NCBI RefSeq assembly: GCF_023845585.1
Contig: NZ_JAMQHS010000015.1
Location: 1-45,800 of the forward strand
Source: Clostridium sp. CMCC3677
GTDB lineage: Bacteria > Bacillota > Clostridia > Clostridiales > Clostridiaceae
DNA: 45,800 nt
Direction: 5' to 3'
The notes beneath the pieces were generated by a model. The model saw only the letters and a list, made by a program, of their open reading frames with translations. It searched no databases and had not been told where the DNA came from. Below, piece by piece: positions 15,640 through 24,740 of this stretch. The position numbers and the translations under genes are program-made. Within the stretch, counting starts at the first letter, position 1. The number at the start of each line of letters is the position of its first letter.

Positions 15640-16051
15640 ATTAGATAGATATAATAAAATAAATTTAATAGCTTATAAAAAAGATAGCTAGAGTATGGTT
15701 TATCTTACACCTAAAGTAAAAAATAAAAGCACAAGAGAAAATTAAAAAATATTTTAGCAAGATATTAATTGGGTAAGCCTTGTGGGTTTTTGCAATGATT
15801 TTTAGGAATTAAGGTTTATTTAAGCTTATATTAAAGATTGAAGTTTATTCAAAATATATAATATTAGACAAATAGTAAATCTACTTCATGTACCAAGAGA
15901 GATAACTATCAAATTTATTGATATTGAAGATAAATATATAAGTATAGAAATTTATAAAAATGAAACGCTAGTATTTTGTACAAATTTTGAAGATTATGAA
16001 CAAAGTATGACTAGAATTGAAAAGTTTTTGAGAATAAATAAAGGAGTTATT
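15640..16051. other. Gap before the ABC operon, with an in-frame open stretch
   Basis: From 15842 to 16051 the frame of the downstream ATPase is open for 70 codons (for example LLHVPREITIKFIDIEDKYI) with no ATG until 16007. It looks coding but is not recognised; it may be a decayed gene fused in frame. The rest is AT-rich with no clear feature. Confidence 0.4.
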
Positions 16052-16852
16052 ATGATTAAATTAAAACACATTAATAAATATTATGGTGATTTTCATGTTA
16101 CCAAAGATTTAAACTTGCATGTAAAAAAAGGAGAGATATATGGTTTAATAGGAAAAAATGGTGCAGGTAAGACAACTATTTTTAAAATAATCCTTGGTTT
16201 ATCAGATTTTTCAGATGGAGAGTTGTCTATCAAAAACAGTAAGAATTATTCTGAACTATTAACTAATAGAAAAAAAATAGGTTTTTTTATAGGAAAAAAC
16301 TTTTTTGACTATCTTGATGCAAAAGAAAATTTACAATATTATCGTAAATTAAAAGGTATTAAGGATAAGAAGGAAATAGAACGAGTCCTTAAAATAGTTG
16401 GATTGAATACTACTAAAGCAAAATACAAATCTTTTTCAATGGGAATGAAACAACGATTAGGAATTGCAAGTGCATTACTTGGAAATCCAGAGATTCTTAT
16501 ATTGGATGAGCCGACAAATGGACTTGACCCTCAAGGAATTGTAGATATTAGAAATCTGGTAAAACAACTGAATCAGGAATATGGAATGACAATTATTGTT
16601 TCCTCACATATATTAGGTGAACTTGAACATACTGCAAATAGATTTGGCATTGTGCATGAAGGAAAAGTATTACGTGAAATTACTCTAGACGATTTAAAAA
16701 GTGAATCAGATACTATCCAAATAAGTGTAAATGACATAGATAGAACTAGAGAAATTTTAAAGTCAAATCATATTGAAATTTTAGCAGAAAAATCTTCTAC
16801 TAAAACTTTAGAAGATTATTACTTTGAACTTGTGGGAGGGAAAATAAAATGA
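16052..16852 (+). CDS. ABC transporter ATP-binding protein, BcrA-like
   Basis: A 266-residue ATPase: Walker A GKNGAGKTT, signature SMGMKQRLG, Walker B ILILDEPTNGLDP, and a switch His in SSHILGELEH. The C-terminal extension is that of ABC-2 type exporters such as bacitracin/lantibiotic resistance BcrA. Start ATG 16052 with AAAGGAG 5 bases ahead; the frame is open upstream but without a comparable site. It overlaps the permease gene by 4 bases (ATGA). Confidence 0.92.
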   Translation: MIKLKHINKYYGDFHVTKDLNLHVKKGEIYGLIGKNGAGKTTIFKIILGLSDFSDGELSIKNSKNYSELLTNRKKIGFFIGKNFFDYLDAKENLQYYRKLKGIKDKKEIERVLKIVGLNTTKAKYKSFSMGMKQRLGIASALLGNPEILILDEPTNGLDPQGIVDIRNLVKQLNQEYGMTIIVSSHILGELEHTANRFGIVHEGKVLREITLDDLKSESDTIQISVNDIDRTREILKSNHIEILAEKSSTKTLEDYYFELVGGKIK

Positions 16853-17598
16853 TTAATTATATTCTAGCTGATATTCGTAGGATTAGTCGTAAGCAATCAT
16901 TTATTTATACACTAGGTGGATTTATTGGATTGTTTCTACTAATGATTTTTATATATTATAATCCAACATTTAATCAGAATGCATATCTTGAAAAAACAGA
17001 TACATTTTTAGGTTTCTTTCCATTGGTTATGGGACTTTCTATTTTTTTATCAATTTATTATGATGATTTTAAAAGCAAGTCTATGCAGATTGCCATTGGA
17101 TATGGAATTTCAAGAAGTAAAGTTGTTTTAACAAAAATTATTGAAGTGGCTATACTTTCACTCTTATCAGCATTATTGTTGGGAATTGTGATTTTAGTTA
17201 TTCCAATATTTTTAAAAATGTCTTTATCAAGTAAAGAAATATTTACAATTATTTTAGGCGTTGGCGCAGAAGCATTAAGAATTATTGGATATATCAGTAT
17301 GTCAACTATATTAGTTTATTATTCACAAAATGCAATGATAGGTACTATATTCTACGTTCTGTTATCATCAAAGACTGTTATGCTAATTTTAGCGACTATT
17401 TTAGGGCAAGGTTTTATTATAAATTCAATTGGGGACTTGACTAAATTCATGTATACAATAATTTTATATAAAGAAAAATTATCTTTCATTGAAACAGGAA
17501 GTTTTGACTTTTTAATCATAGCAGGAATTTTGGTATATATTGTATTACCTACCATTATTACAATAATAATGTTTAGAAAAAAAGAATTAGAATTTTAG
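16849..17598 (+). CDS. ABC-2 type transporter permease
   Basis: A 249-residue membrane protein with about six hydrophobic helices, including an early FIYTLGGFIGLFLLMIFIYY and a last LIIAGILVYIVLPTIITIIMF. It is translationally coupled to the ATPase and followed 11 bases later by the YxeA gene, so the three form one transporter operon. The substrate is likely a peptide or lipid-type compound, judged only from the BcrA-like ATPase. Confidence 0.87.
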   Translation: MINYILADIRRISRKQSFIYTLGGFIGLFLLMIFIYYNPTFNQNAYLEKTDTFLGFFPLVMGLSIFLSIYYDDFKSKSMQIAIGYGISRSKVVLTKIIEVAILSLLSALLLGIVILVIPIFLKMSLSSKEIFTIILGVGAEALRIIGYISMSTILVYYSQNAMIGTIFYVLLSSKTVMLILATILGQGFIINSIGDLTKFMYTIILYKEKLSFIETGSFDFLIIAGILVYIVLPTIITIIMFRKKELEF

Positions 17599-17609
17599 GA
17601 GGAATAATT

Positions 17610-18002
17610 ATGAAAAAAATAATAGGAATTATTGCTATAGTAATCATTATATCTGGAGCATTTTGGGCCAAAGGATACTATAATAGTAGATATGTTGTTT
17701 CAGATACATATTACACTCAAATACCATTAGATGAAGTAAATGAGGATTCATGGTTAGTTGATAATAAAGGTGAAAAGCAAGAAAAAGGAAAATCATATGA
17801 TTTAATTGGATTTAATAAAGAAGGAAAAGAAAGAGAAGTTCATTTTTTCAAACGAGGTACTGCTAAAGATTACTATGAACCAGGAACTTATATTAAAGTA
17901 GATGTAAGCAAAACTATTGAATTAGATACCAATGTAGTTGAAAAGCATAATGTTCCAGAAAAGGCTCTAGAAAAAATTAGTGAAAAAGGTACTAAGAAAT
18001 AA
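17610..18002 (+). CDS. YxeA-family exported protein
   Basis: A 130-residue protein with an N-terminal membrane segment (about 2-20) and a YxeA/DUF1093 domain: VSDTYYTQIPLDE, YDLIGFNKEGKEREVHFF and YEPGTYIKVDVSK. In Bacillus yxeA lies beside the yxdLM peptide-antibiotic ABC genes; the same neighbourhood is seen here without a two-component system. The molecular role is not known. A strong AGGAGG site precedes the ATG. Confidence 0.85.
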   Translation: MKKIIGIIAIVIIISGAFWAKGYYNSRYVVSDTYYTQIPLDEVNEDSWLVDNKGEKQEKGKSYDLIGFNKEGKEREVHFFKRGTAKDYYEPGTYIKVDVSKTIELDTNVVEKHNVPEKALEKISEKGTKK

Positions 18003-18041
18003 ATTATTATTTTATTTCTTTGATAAGTCCAAAATGGTTAA

Positions 18042-18073
18042 TAGGTGTCAGCTTTAAGTTGACACCTAATTTT
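18042..18073 (+). terminator. Hairpin after the ABC-YxeA operon
   Basis: TAGGTGTCA (18042-18050) pairs with TGACACCTA (18060-18068), and the loop bases GCTT/AAGT extend the symmetry. The following T tract (ATTTTG) is short, so termination strength is uncertain. Confidence 0.5.
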
Positions 18074-18162
18074 GTAGATATTACTTGGTTAAAGCTACTT
18101 TTATGAACAAAAATTAGAGAATATCTTAAGATATAATAGTAAGGCAAATTACCAACTAAAAT

Positions 18163-18221
18163 CCACAATAATGTATATATTACATATAATAATATAATAT
18201 GTAATATATACATTATTGTGG
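18163..18221. repeat. Perfect 25-bp inverted repeat upstream of lipoprotein gene
   Basis: The arm 18163-18187 (starting CCACAATAATG) is an exact reverse complement of 18197-18221 (ending CATTATTGTGG), with a 9-base AT loop. No T tract follows. Its right end runs into the -10 element of the next promoter. Confidence 0.85.
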
Positions 18222-18227
18222 TATAAT
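18219..18227 (+). promoter_or_regulatory. Extended -10 promoter of the lipoprotein gene
   Basis: TGGTATAAT has the TG and a perfect TATAAT. The TG and spacer belong to the end of the 25-bp palindrome, so a cruciform or bound protein could affect transcription. Confidence 0.6.
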
Positions 18228-18276
18228 TGTTTCCGGAATAAAAATATATACTAATTTAAGAAGGGGTAGATAGCAA

Positions 18277-18909
18277 ATGAAAAAAAAAGTAATAGCCTTT
18301 TTTTGCGGAGTAATTTGCACTCTATTAATAGTAGGGTGTAGTGGAGGCAGTAAAGTAAAAGAATTAACAGATCAGGATACAAAAACATATGCAGAACAAA
18401 TGAAAGAAGATCCTTTATCTGGAGATATTAACTTGAATGGGGTCAAGTTATCATTGCCTATTAATGTAAAAACGTTGGCTGATAATGGATTTAAATTTAA
18501 TGATTATGATCATAAGTCACAAGAATTAGAAAATGATTATTATGTAGATGATATAATAATGGATGATGGAAAAAAAGGTGAGGATACTAGAATTAGGGTA
18601 ACAATTTATAATAATAGTGGAACAACAGTGAAGTTAGATGATGCTAAAATTGGTGAAATCAAAATTAAAAAAAGTAAAGAACCTTATAAGAACACTGTTG
18701 TATTACCTAAAGGTATTACTTTAAATTCAACTTATGATGATGTTATAAATGCATATGGTAAGCCAAAAGTAGATTATATGAATGAAGCTGGTTTTGTTAA
18801 TTACTTTACAAGCGATATTGGGGAATATGGTCAAAAGATGGAAATTTATTTTGATAAAACTACAAAAGTAGTTGATTCTATAGAATTAAAAAATATACCA
18901 TATCAGTAA
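18277..18909 (+). CDS. Lipoprotein of unknown function
   Basis: A 210-residue protein with a lipoprotein signal (lipobox IVGC, Cys21) followed by a Gly/Ser linker. The mature part starts hydrophilic, has a segment LNGVKLSLPINVKTLADNGFKF typical of clostridial exported proteins that measure small domains, and a C-terminal TLNSTYDDVINAYGKPKVDY stretch reminiscent of SmpA/BamE-like small folds. I do not recognise a named family. It has its own promoter and is not part of the ABC operon. Confidence 0.8.
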   Translation: MKKKVIAFFCGVICTLLIVGCSGGSKVKELTDQDTKTYAEQMKEDPLSGDINLNGVKLSLPINVKTLADNGFKFNDYDHKSQELENDYYVDDIIMDDGKKGEDTRIRVTIYNNSGTTVKLDDAKIGEIKIKKSKEPYKNTVVLPKGITLNSTYDDVINAYGKPKVDYMNEAGFVNYFTSDIGEYGQKMEIYFDKTTKVVDSIELKNIPYQ

Positions 18910-19004
18910 TTAGTAAAGATAAAATCTGACATTAGTTCAATAAAAGTTTTTTATTGTTTCTGAGGATATTATAAATAAATGATGCTATTTTACTAAAATA
19001 ATTG

Positions 19005-19082
19005 TATAATAATTATGAGAGACTCTCGCTATAAGTATGGGTTTGTTACTTACATATAGCTAGTGTCTTTCTTTGTTTTTTG
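19005..19082 (+). promoter_or_regulatory. Promoter followed at once by a leader terminator (DEAD-box gene)
   Basis: TATAAT at 19005-19010 is followed within ten bases by an imperfect hairpin (19020-19068: AGAC, GCTAT and AAGTA pairing with TACTT, ATAGC and GTCT) and a T-rich tract (19069-19082). The helicase ORF starts at 19167. This fits an attenuated 5' leader or a short RNA. Confidence 0.5.
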
Positions 19083-19166
19083 TAAAGAAATAAATATAAG
19101 AGTTTATTTTAATAATATAATTTATGAGGGCAGTGAATTTGTATAATGCCCTAAAAAGGAGAAAAG

Positions 19167-20465
19167 ATGTTATTTAAAGATTTAAATATAATAGAACCAA
19201 TTCAGAAAGCTTTAACAGAAGCGGGATACACAAATCCAACACCAATACAAGAACAATCAATTCCATCATTATTAAAGGGAAAAGATTTTCTAGGATGTGC
19301 ACAAACAGGTACAGGTAAGACAGCAGCTTTTGCTATTCCTGTTTTACAAAACATAGCAAAAAATCAAAAGAAATCAGATGAACCAAGAACAATAAAAGCT
19401 TTAATATTAGCTCCAACTAGAGAATTAGCAATTCAAATAGAAGAGAATTTTACTCTTTATAGTAAGCATACTAATATTAAAAATACAGTAATCTTTGGTG
19501 GAGTATCACAAAAACCCCAAACTAGAATATTAGGTGAGGGAGTAGATATCTTAATTGCAACACCAGGTAGATTACTTGATTTAATAGATCAAAAATATAT
19601 TGATTTAAGTAATGTTAAACATTTTGTGTTAGATGAAGCTGACCGTATGTTTGATATGGGAATGGTTCGTGATGTTAAGAAAATAGTAGCTAAGTTACCA
19701 AAGGTTAGACAAAATCTTTTATTCTCTGCGACTATGCCTTCAGAAGTTAAGAGCTTAGTAAACAGTATTCTTAAAGATCCAGTAAAAGTTGAAGTAGCAC
19801 CTGTTTCATCAACTATAGATACTATTACTCAAGGAGTATATTTTGTTACAAAGAAAGATAAGAAGTCTTTACTTGTTCATCTTCTTAAAGATGAATCTAT
19901 TAAGTCATTATTAGTATTTTCAAGAACAAAATATGGAGCAAATAATATTGTAAAAGATCTTGCTAAGACTGGAACTGAGTCTCAAGCAATTCACGGTAAT
20001 AAGTCTCAAAATGCAAGACAACTTGCTTTAAGCAATTTTAAAGAGGGGAAAATAAGGGTTTTAGTAGCAACTGATATAGCTGCAAGAGGAATCGATGTAG
20101 ATGGATTATCACATGTTATAAATTATGATTTACCTGACGTACCAGAAACTTATGTACATAGAATTGGAAGAACTGGTAGAGCTGGACATAGTGGTGTAGC
20201 AATATCGTTTTGTGATGTTGATGAAAAAAGTGCACTTAAGGATATTGAAAAGACAATAGGAAAAAACATTCCTGTAATGAAGAATGTTGAATTTGAAAGA
20301 ATAGTTATAACTAGAGAACCAGCTCAAAAGAAAGAAGCAGATAAGAAGACTACTGATGCTAATAAAAAACCAAGAAGAAATTGGTATGCTGATAAAAGAA
20401 GAAGCCAAGGCAATGGTAGTCAGCAAGGAAAGAGACAAAGTGGTAGAACTCAACAAGCTAGATAG
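19167..20465 (+). CDS. DEAD-box ATP-dependent RNA helicase
   Basis: A 432-residue RNA helicase with all core motifs: Q-motif TPIQEQSIP, motif I AQTGTGKT (45-52), PTRELA (83-88), DEAD (156-159), SAT, and HRIGRTGRAG. A basic, Arg/Lys/Gln-rich tail (about 375-432) suits RNA binding, as in RhlE/CshA-type proteins. It probably helps ribosome assembly or mRNA turnover. AAAGGAG precedes the ATG. A leader hairpin upstream suggests attenuation control, as often for cold-regulated helicases. Confidence 0.95.
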   Translation: MLFKDLNIIEPIQKALTEAGYTNPTPIQEQSIPSLLKGKDFLGCAQTGTGKTAAFAIPVLQNIAKNQKKSDEPRTIKALILAPTRELAIQIEENFTLYSKHTNIKNTVIFGGVSQKPQTRILGEGVDILIATPGRLLDLIDQKYIDLSNVKHFVLDEADRMFDMGMVRDVKKIVAKLPKVRQNLLFSATMPSEVKSLVNSILKDPVKVEVAPVSSTIDTITQGVYFVTKKDKKSLLVHLLKDESIKSLLVFSRTKYGANNIVKDLAKTGTESQAIHGNKSQNARQLALSNFKEGKIRVLVATDIAARGIDVDGLSHVINYDLPDVPETYVHRIGRTGRAGHSGVAISFCDVDEKSALKDIEKTIGKNIPVMKNVEFERIVITREPAQKKEADKKTTDANKKPRRNWYADKRRSQGNGSQQGKRQSGRTQQAR

Positions 20466-20506
20466 AATATAAGTATATGATAAGTTTGTTGTAATACATA
20501 TAAAAA

Positions 20507-20555
20507 TTACCGATAGTTAGAAGAAAAACCTAAACTATCGGTAACTTGTTTTTAT
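20507..20555. terminator. Bidirectional terminator, helicase / GDPD
   Basis: TTACCGATAGTT (20507-20518) pairs perfectly with AACTATCGGTAA (20533-20544). T-rich stretches follow on both strands, between convergent genes. Confidence 0.82.
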
Positions 20556-20620
20556 TTAGCCTGTTCAGGTATACTTATACATGGATTAATACGTGACTAA
20601 AGTATAAACATTTATTTAAA

Positions 20621-21721
20621 TTATTTAATTGGTCCTTCGCTTTTAGCCTTTACTCCGATATCAGCGAAATCTGTAAATAAACCATCTACATTAACTTCAA
20701 ATAATAATTTTCTAATGAATTGATCTGCATCTTTAGCGTATTTTGGTAGATCATCTTTACGCACTGTATATGGATGTATTTCAAGATTATTAGCATGTGA
20801 ATCTTTTACAAAGTTTGCATTAGCAACTAAAGCACTCTTCTTTTGATTTCCGTTTTCATCTAATATTTGATCTGTACATGGGCCTACGCCATCAGCAAAT
20901 TTTGCAATTTCTTTTAATCCCTTAGCAGAAAGCATGTATGGAACATCATCGCCTTCATTATCTTCCCAATCTGAATGACCTATTAATTGAACTAATTTAC
21001 ATTTAGGGTTTAATGTTTCTTTAAAGCTCTTTAAATAAGTTGGGTCAAAACATTGAATATAACATTTAGCATCTTTTTGGTTGTAACCATATTTATCAAG
21101 CATTTTTAAAGTGATAGCTCCAATATCATGTCCATTTTCTTTATAGAATTTAGGGAATTTTAATTCAGGATATATTCCCACATTACGTCCTGTACTCTTG
21201 TTAAGTCCTTGTATTAATTGAATTTCTTCTTCTAAAGTAGGTACCTCAAAATGAGAACTTCCTAGAGGAAATCTATCTTTGAAAACAGCATTTCCTGTAT
21301 CAAGGTCTATACGTTCATGCACAGTAAGGTTTTTAATTTCTTTTAAAGTAAAGTCAACTATATAGTATCTTCCATCAGCACGTTTTCTGTTTGGATAAAG
21401 CTCAGCTACATTAGTTGTTGTATCTAGATGCGTGTCATGCATTACTACTGGAACACCATCTTTAGTAATATTAACATCTGCTTCTATATAATCTACTCCC
21501 ATTGCATATGCTAAAGAATATGCTTCTAAAGTATGTTCTGGTAAGTAACCTGAAGCTCCTCTATGAGCAATTATTATTTTATCAGACTTATTAATACTTT
21601 GATTTGCTTCTCTTGAAGCTGAGATTGTTGCTGCATTACAGCTCACTTGTCCACAAACAACAAGACCTACACTTAAAACTAATGCAGTAGCTAAAGCTAC
21701 TAATTTACGTGTTTTTTTCAT
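20621..21721 (-). CDS. Secreted glycerophosphodiester phosphodiesterase
   Basis: A 366-residue exported GDPD (GlpQ-like) enzyme that releases glycerol-3-phosphate from glycerophosphodiesters. A Sec signal peptide with positive start MKKTRK and hydrophobic core ends near SCNAA. The GDPD TIM-barrel starts IIAHRGASGYLPEHT, with EADVNITKDGVPVVMHD holding the catalytic His and metal acids, and ends GLFTDF. The ATG at 21721 is used, with AGGAG 8 bases ahead; GTG 21730 overlaps that site. Its position beside phosphate-transport genes fits a phosphate-scavenging role. The leader carries a possible attenuator. Confidence 0.93.
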   Translation of the reverse strand: MKKTRKLVALATALVLSVGLVVCGQVSCNAATISASREANQSINKSDKIIIAHRGASGYLPEHTLEAYSLAYAMGVDYIEADVNITKDGVPVVMHDTHLDTTTNVAELYPNRKRADGRYYIVDFTLKEIKNLTVHERIDLDTGNAVFKDRFPLGSSHFEVPTLEEEIQLIQGLNKSTGRNVGIYPELKFPKFYKENGHDIGAITLKMLDKYGYNQKDAKCYIQCFDPTYLKSFKETLNPKCKLVQLIGHSDWEDNEGDDVPYMLSAKGLKEIAKFADGVGPCTDQILDENGNQKKSALVANANFVKDSHANNLEIHPYTVRKDDLPKYAKDADQFIRKLLFEVNVDGLFTDFADIGVKAKSEGPIK

Positions 21722-21761
21722 TAATACCACTCCTAAACGTTTTCATTTAATTCGTAATAAT

Positions 21762-21815
21762 AAAATTAAAAAAGCGCTATTAATAAAGGCAAAAAATGCA
21801 TCTTTAAAAATAGCG
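21762..21815 (-). promoter_or_regulatory. Possible attenuator in the GDPD leader
   Basis: On the minus strand CGCTATT...AAAG pairs with CTTT...AATAGCG (21775-21815) and is followed by CTTTTTTAATTTT, an intrinsic-terminator shape about 40 bases before the GDPD start. Confidence 0.5.
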
Positions 21816-22260
21816 ATCAATAAACTCTCTTACTATAAAATATTATTCAATTATGGTTAATATTGCTACCACAATTGAATGATACTACAGATTTAAATTT
21901 CTAGCAAGTATCATTTAAGGATTTTTTTACCACAAATTTAGACATTGAATTTTAGTTTTTATATTAAATAATTTATGGTAATAATAAAATAAACCAGTTA
22001 TTATGTAAATAATTAGTTAATTTATTATTTTTTAGGATAAAAATACATAATAAATAAACTTAAAAGTAATTATTTTACATACAAAATAATAGACTCTTAT
22101 TAGCGTTTATAAGTTAAATACTTTACATAAAATATTAAATCTATGTTAAATTTCTAAAATTTTACTCAAACCAGTTTAAAAATTTACCACAAAAGGAATA
22201 TAATTATTTTGGGGTTAAAATCAGATATAATATTTTTATATTAATCTAGGAGATGAAATA
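21816..22260. other. Gap between divergent GDPD and DUF47 genes
   Basis: AT-rich. It holds an inverted repeat at 21845-21880 (ATTCAATT and TGGT pairing with ACCA and AATTGAAT) that could be an operator, and three TACCACAA words (about 21867, 21928, 22185). I cannot assign them to a known regulator. Confidence 0.4.
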
Positions 22261-22887
22261 ATGTTTAATTTTAATTGTAAAGAAGATAAATTTTACCAGA
22301 TGTTATTAAAATCAGCTGAAATTGTTAATGAAGCGGCTATTGAATTGAGAAAAAGTTTGGAGTGTTTAGATAAGAGAGAGATACAAGTAAAGAATACATC
22401 AGAATTAGAAAACATTGGTGATGAATTAGTTCGCACTTTAATTAAAGAATTAAATGATGCATTTATAACACCTATAGACAGAGAAGATGTATATGAAATC
22501 ATAAAAGAAATGGATAATATTTTAGATTCCATTAATTCAACAGTTCACAGATTTATAATGTTTGATATAACAGAAAGTACAGAAGAATTAAGAGAAATAT
22601 GTAATATGTTAGTACAAGCTACTAAAGAACTTGTAGTTTTAATGAGTGAGTTAAAAATACATGGCTGTAAATCTAAAAATATAAATACTAAAATCATGAA
22701 TATAAGTAAAATTGAAAGTGAAGCAGATAAAATATTTAGAAAAACTGTACAGCAATTATTTAAACATGAGAGAGATCCTATAACAATTATAAAGTGGAAA
22801 GAAATCTATCAGATTTTAGAAGACACAGTGGATAATTGTGAAAAAGTATCTAATATAGTAGAAAGAGTTGTAATTAAAAATGCATAG
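22261..22887 (+). CDS. DUF47 / PhoU-like phosphate transport regulator
   Basis: A 208-residue all-helical protein of the DUF47 (YkaA/PhoU_div) family, with the acidic repeats ENIGDELV and EIIKEMDNILDSINSTVHRF and the second-half KIESEADKIFRK. Such proteins are almost always encoded before Pit transporters and are thought to control them. It overlaps the Pit gene by 8 bases. AGGAGA lies 7 bases before the ATG. Confidence 0.9.
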   Translation: MFNFNCKEDKFYQMLLKSAEIVNEAAIELRKSLECLDKREIQVKNTSELENIGDELVRTLIKELNDAFITPIDREDVYEIIKEMDNILDSINSTVHRFIMFDITESTEELREICNMLVQATKELVVLMSELKIHGCKSKNINTKIMNISKIESEADKIFRKTVQQLFKHERDPITIIKWKEIYQILEDTVDNCEKVSNIVERVVIKNA

Positions 22888-23878
22888 TTCGTTAATTGTA
22901 ACAATACTAATAATAATTTTTGCAGTAGCATTTGACTTTATAAATGGTTTCCATGATACAGCTACAGCAGTTGCAACTTCAATAACTACAAGGGCACTTA
23001 CCCCTAAACAAGCTATTATAATATGTTGTATATTTAATTTTTTCGGTGCCTTTATGGGAACAGCAGTTGCAAAAACAGTTGGCGAGAACATTGTAAGCCA
23101 TGCATCTATACCACAATGGGTAATAATGTGTGTATTAATTTCGTCTATAATTTGGAATTTACTAACATGGTATTTTGGAATTCCAAGTAGTTCATCTCAT
23201 GCCTTAATAGGAGCACTTGTAGGAGCGGGAATTGCATATACTAGTACTCTTAATGTTGTTAATTGGTACAACCTTTTTCACAGCGTAATTTTATGGTTAT
23301 TTCTTTCACCTGTGATAGGATTTATAGTTGGATATATATTAATGATAATATTAAATTTTGTATTAAAGTCTTATACGAGAACTGTTGTGAATAAGATATT
23401 TTTAAAATTACAAGTATTAGCTGGCGCATTTATGGCATTCAATCATGGTGGAAATGATGCGCAAAAATCTATGGGAATAATAACTATGGCGTTACTAAGT
23501 GGTGGATTAATAAGTACATTTGAAGTGCCTACATGGGTAATTTTTATTTGTGCATTATCAATGGCACTTGGAACTTCTATAGGTGGTAAAAAAATAATAA
23601 AAACTATGGGAAGTGGAATGGCAAAATTAACTCCTGTAAATGGATTTGCAGCTCAAACTGGTGCTGCTTGCGTAATATTAACAGCAACATTATTTAATGC
23701 ACCAGTAAGTACAACACATATAATAACAACAACTATAATGGGGGTTGGAGCATCTAAAAGATTTAAAAATGTAAAATGGGGAGTAGCGAAACAAATAGTT
23801 TGGGCATGGTTTTTAACTATTCCAATAACAGCAATATTTTCAGCATTGTTTATATTAATAATTAAATTATTTATATAA
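22880..23878 (+). CDS. Inorganic phosphate transporter, PiT family
   Basis: A 332-residue membrane transporter with about ten helices and the two PiT signature repeats: FDFINGFHDTATAVATSI near the N-terminus and FMAFNHGGNDAQKSMGII in the second half. PiT proteins import metal-phosphate or phosphate with a proton or sodium. It overlaps the DUF47 gene, giving a transporter-regulator pair, and faces the GDPD gene across a shared upstream region. Confidence 0.94.
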   Translation: MHSSLIVTILIIIFAVAFDFINGFHDTATAVATSITTRALTPKQAIIICCIFNFFGAFMGTAVAKTVGENIVSHASIPQWVIMCVLISSIIWNLLTWYFGIPSSSSHALIGALVGAGIAYTSTLNVVNWYNLFHSVILWLFLSPVIGFIVGYILMIILNFVLKSYTRTVVNKIFLKLQVLAGAFMAFNHGGNDAQKSMGIITMALLSGGLISTFEVPTWVIFICALSMALGTSIGGKKIIKTMGSGMAKLTPVNGFAAQTGAACVILTATLFNAPVSTTHIITTTIMGVGASKRFKNVKWGVAKQIVWAWFLTIPITAIFSALFILIIKLFI

Positions 23879-23929
23879 TAATGAATACATAACATACGCA
23901 ATAAAAATAATTTTATAGCTATATAATTA

Positions 23930-24003
23930 AAAGTGCTATCTTTGAAATAAAATGTACTCTATGATTTAAATACATTTTATAATCAAAGAGCGCTTTTTTA
24001 TTT
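23930..24003 (+). terminator. Long-stem terminator of the phosphate pair
   Basis: AAGTGCT and TCTTTGA pair with TCAAAGA and GCGCTTTTTT, and AAATGTA/TACATTT pair inside. A T tract ends it. Confidence 0.8.
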
Positions 24004-24167
24004 GTTTTAAAAGTCTTATTTTATTTTAATAGACTATAAGTAAGATGAATATATAAAGTTAAAAAAATATTAAAAAAAATCTTTTATTATAAATGAACCA
24101 TTTTTAAAGTTAAAGTCTCTTATATATAGATGCATCTAGAGAGGCCTTTAAGGAAGGAGATATAAAA

Positions 24168-24740
24168 GTGAGTGAAAAAGAACTTGTTCAAAAAATCCAG
24201 TCTGGTGATATTAACGCTTTAGGCGAAATATTTGAAATATACAAAAGTCAATCATTAAAATATGCATATTTAATTACAGGTAATAAATTTACTAGTGAAG
24301 ATATTGTACAAGAAGCATTTATAAAATGTTATTTAAGTGCTAAGAGTCTAAAAAATATAGAACAATTTAAACCATGGTTTTTTAAGATTCTAACAAGAAT
24401 TGCCTGGAAACATGTAGGTAAAGAGAAAAAAGCTTTGCCTTTTGAAAATATTTTTGAAAAAGCAAATGATGAAAGTATTGATAAATCAATTGATATATAT
24501 ATAAGAGACCAAGAGGCAGAAACACTTCATGCTGAAATTGAGCATTTGGATTTAAAGCAAAAAACAGTGATAATACTTTTTTATTTTAATGGATTAACTG
24601 TAAAGGAAATTGCAAAAATTATGGGATGCTTTGAGGGAACGATAAAATCAAGGCTTTATACTGCAAGAAAAAAATTAAAAGAAACCTTATCAAAAGATAA
24701 AAAGTGTGAAATATCAAAAGCAAAGGAGTGTGAAGTTTAA
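24168..24740 (+). CDS. ECF-type RNA polymerase sigma factor
   Basis: A 190-residue sigma factor: region 2 (about 20-90, with SEDIVQEAFIKCY and KPWFFKILTRIAW) and region 4 (about 125-175, with VIILFYFNGLTVKEIAKIMGCFEGTIKSRLY). It lacks regions 1 and 3, as ECF factors do. It starts with GTG at 24168 after AAGGAGA. The next gene begins inside its stop codon (TAATG) and looks like its anti-sigma factor. Target promoters cannot be read from the window. Confidence 0.92.
   Translation: MSEKELVQKIQSGDINALGEIFEIYKSQSLKYAYLITGNKFTSEDIVQEAFIKCYLSAKSLKNIEQFKPWFFKILTRIAWKHVGKEKKALPFENIFEKANDESIDKSIDIYIRDQEAETLHAEIEHLDLKQKTVIILFYFNGLTVKEIAKIMGCFEGTIKSRLYTARKKLKETLSKDKKCEISKAKECEV

Noticed and set aside
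18042..18068. TAGGTGTCA...TGACACCTA as an insertion-sequence end
   Set aside because: No transposase or second end is nearby; its position after an operon fits a transcription hairpin better.
21734..21748. cre-like word TGAAAACGTTTAGG upstream of the GDPD gene (minus strand)
   Set aside because: The first half fits a catabolite-repression site but the last bases do not, and it merges into the ribosome site.
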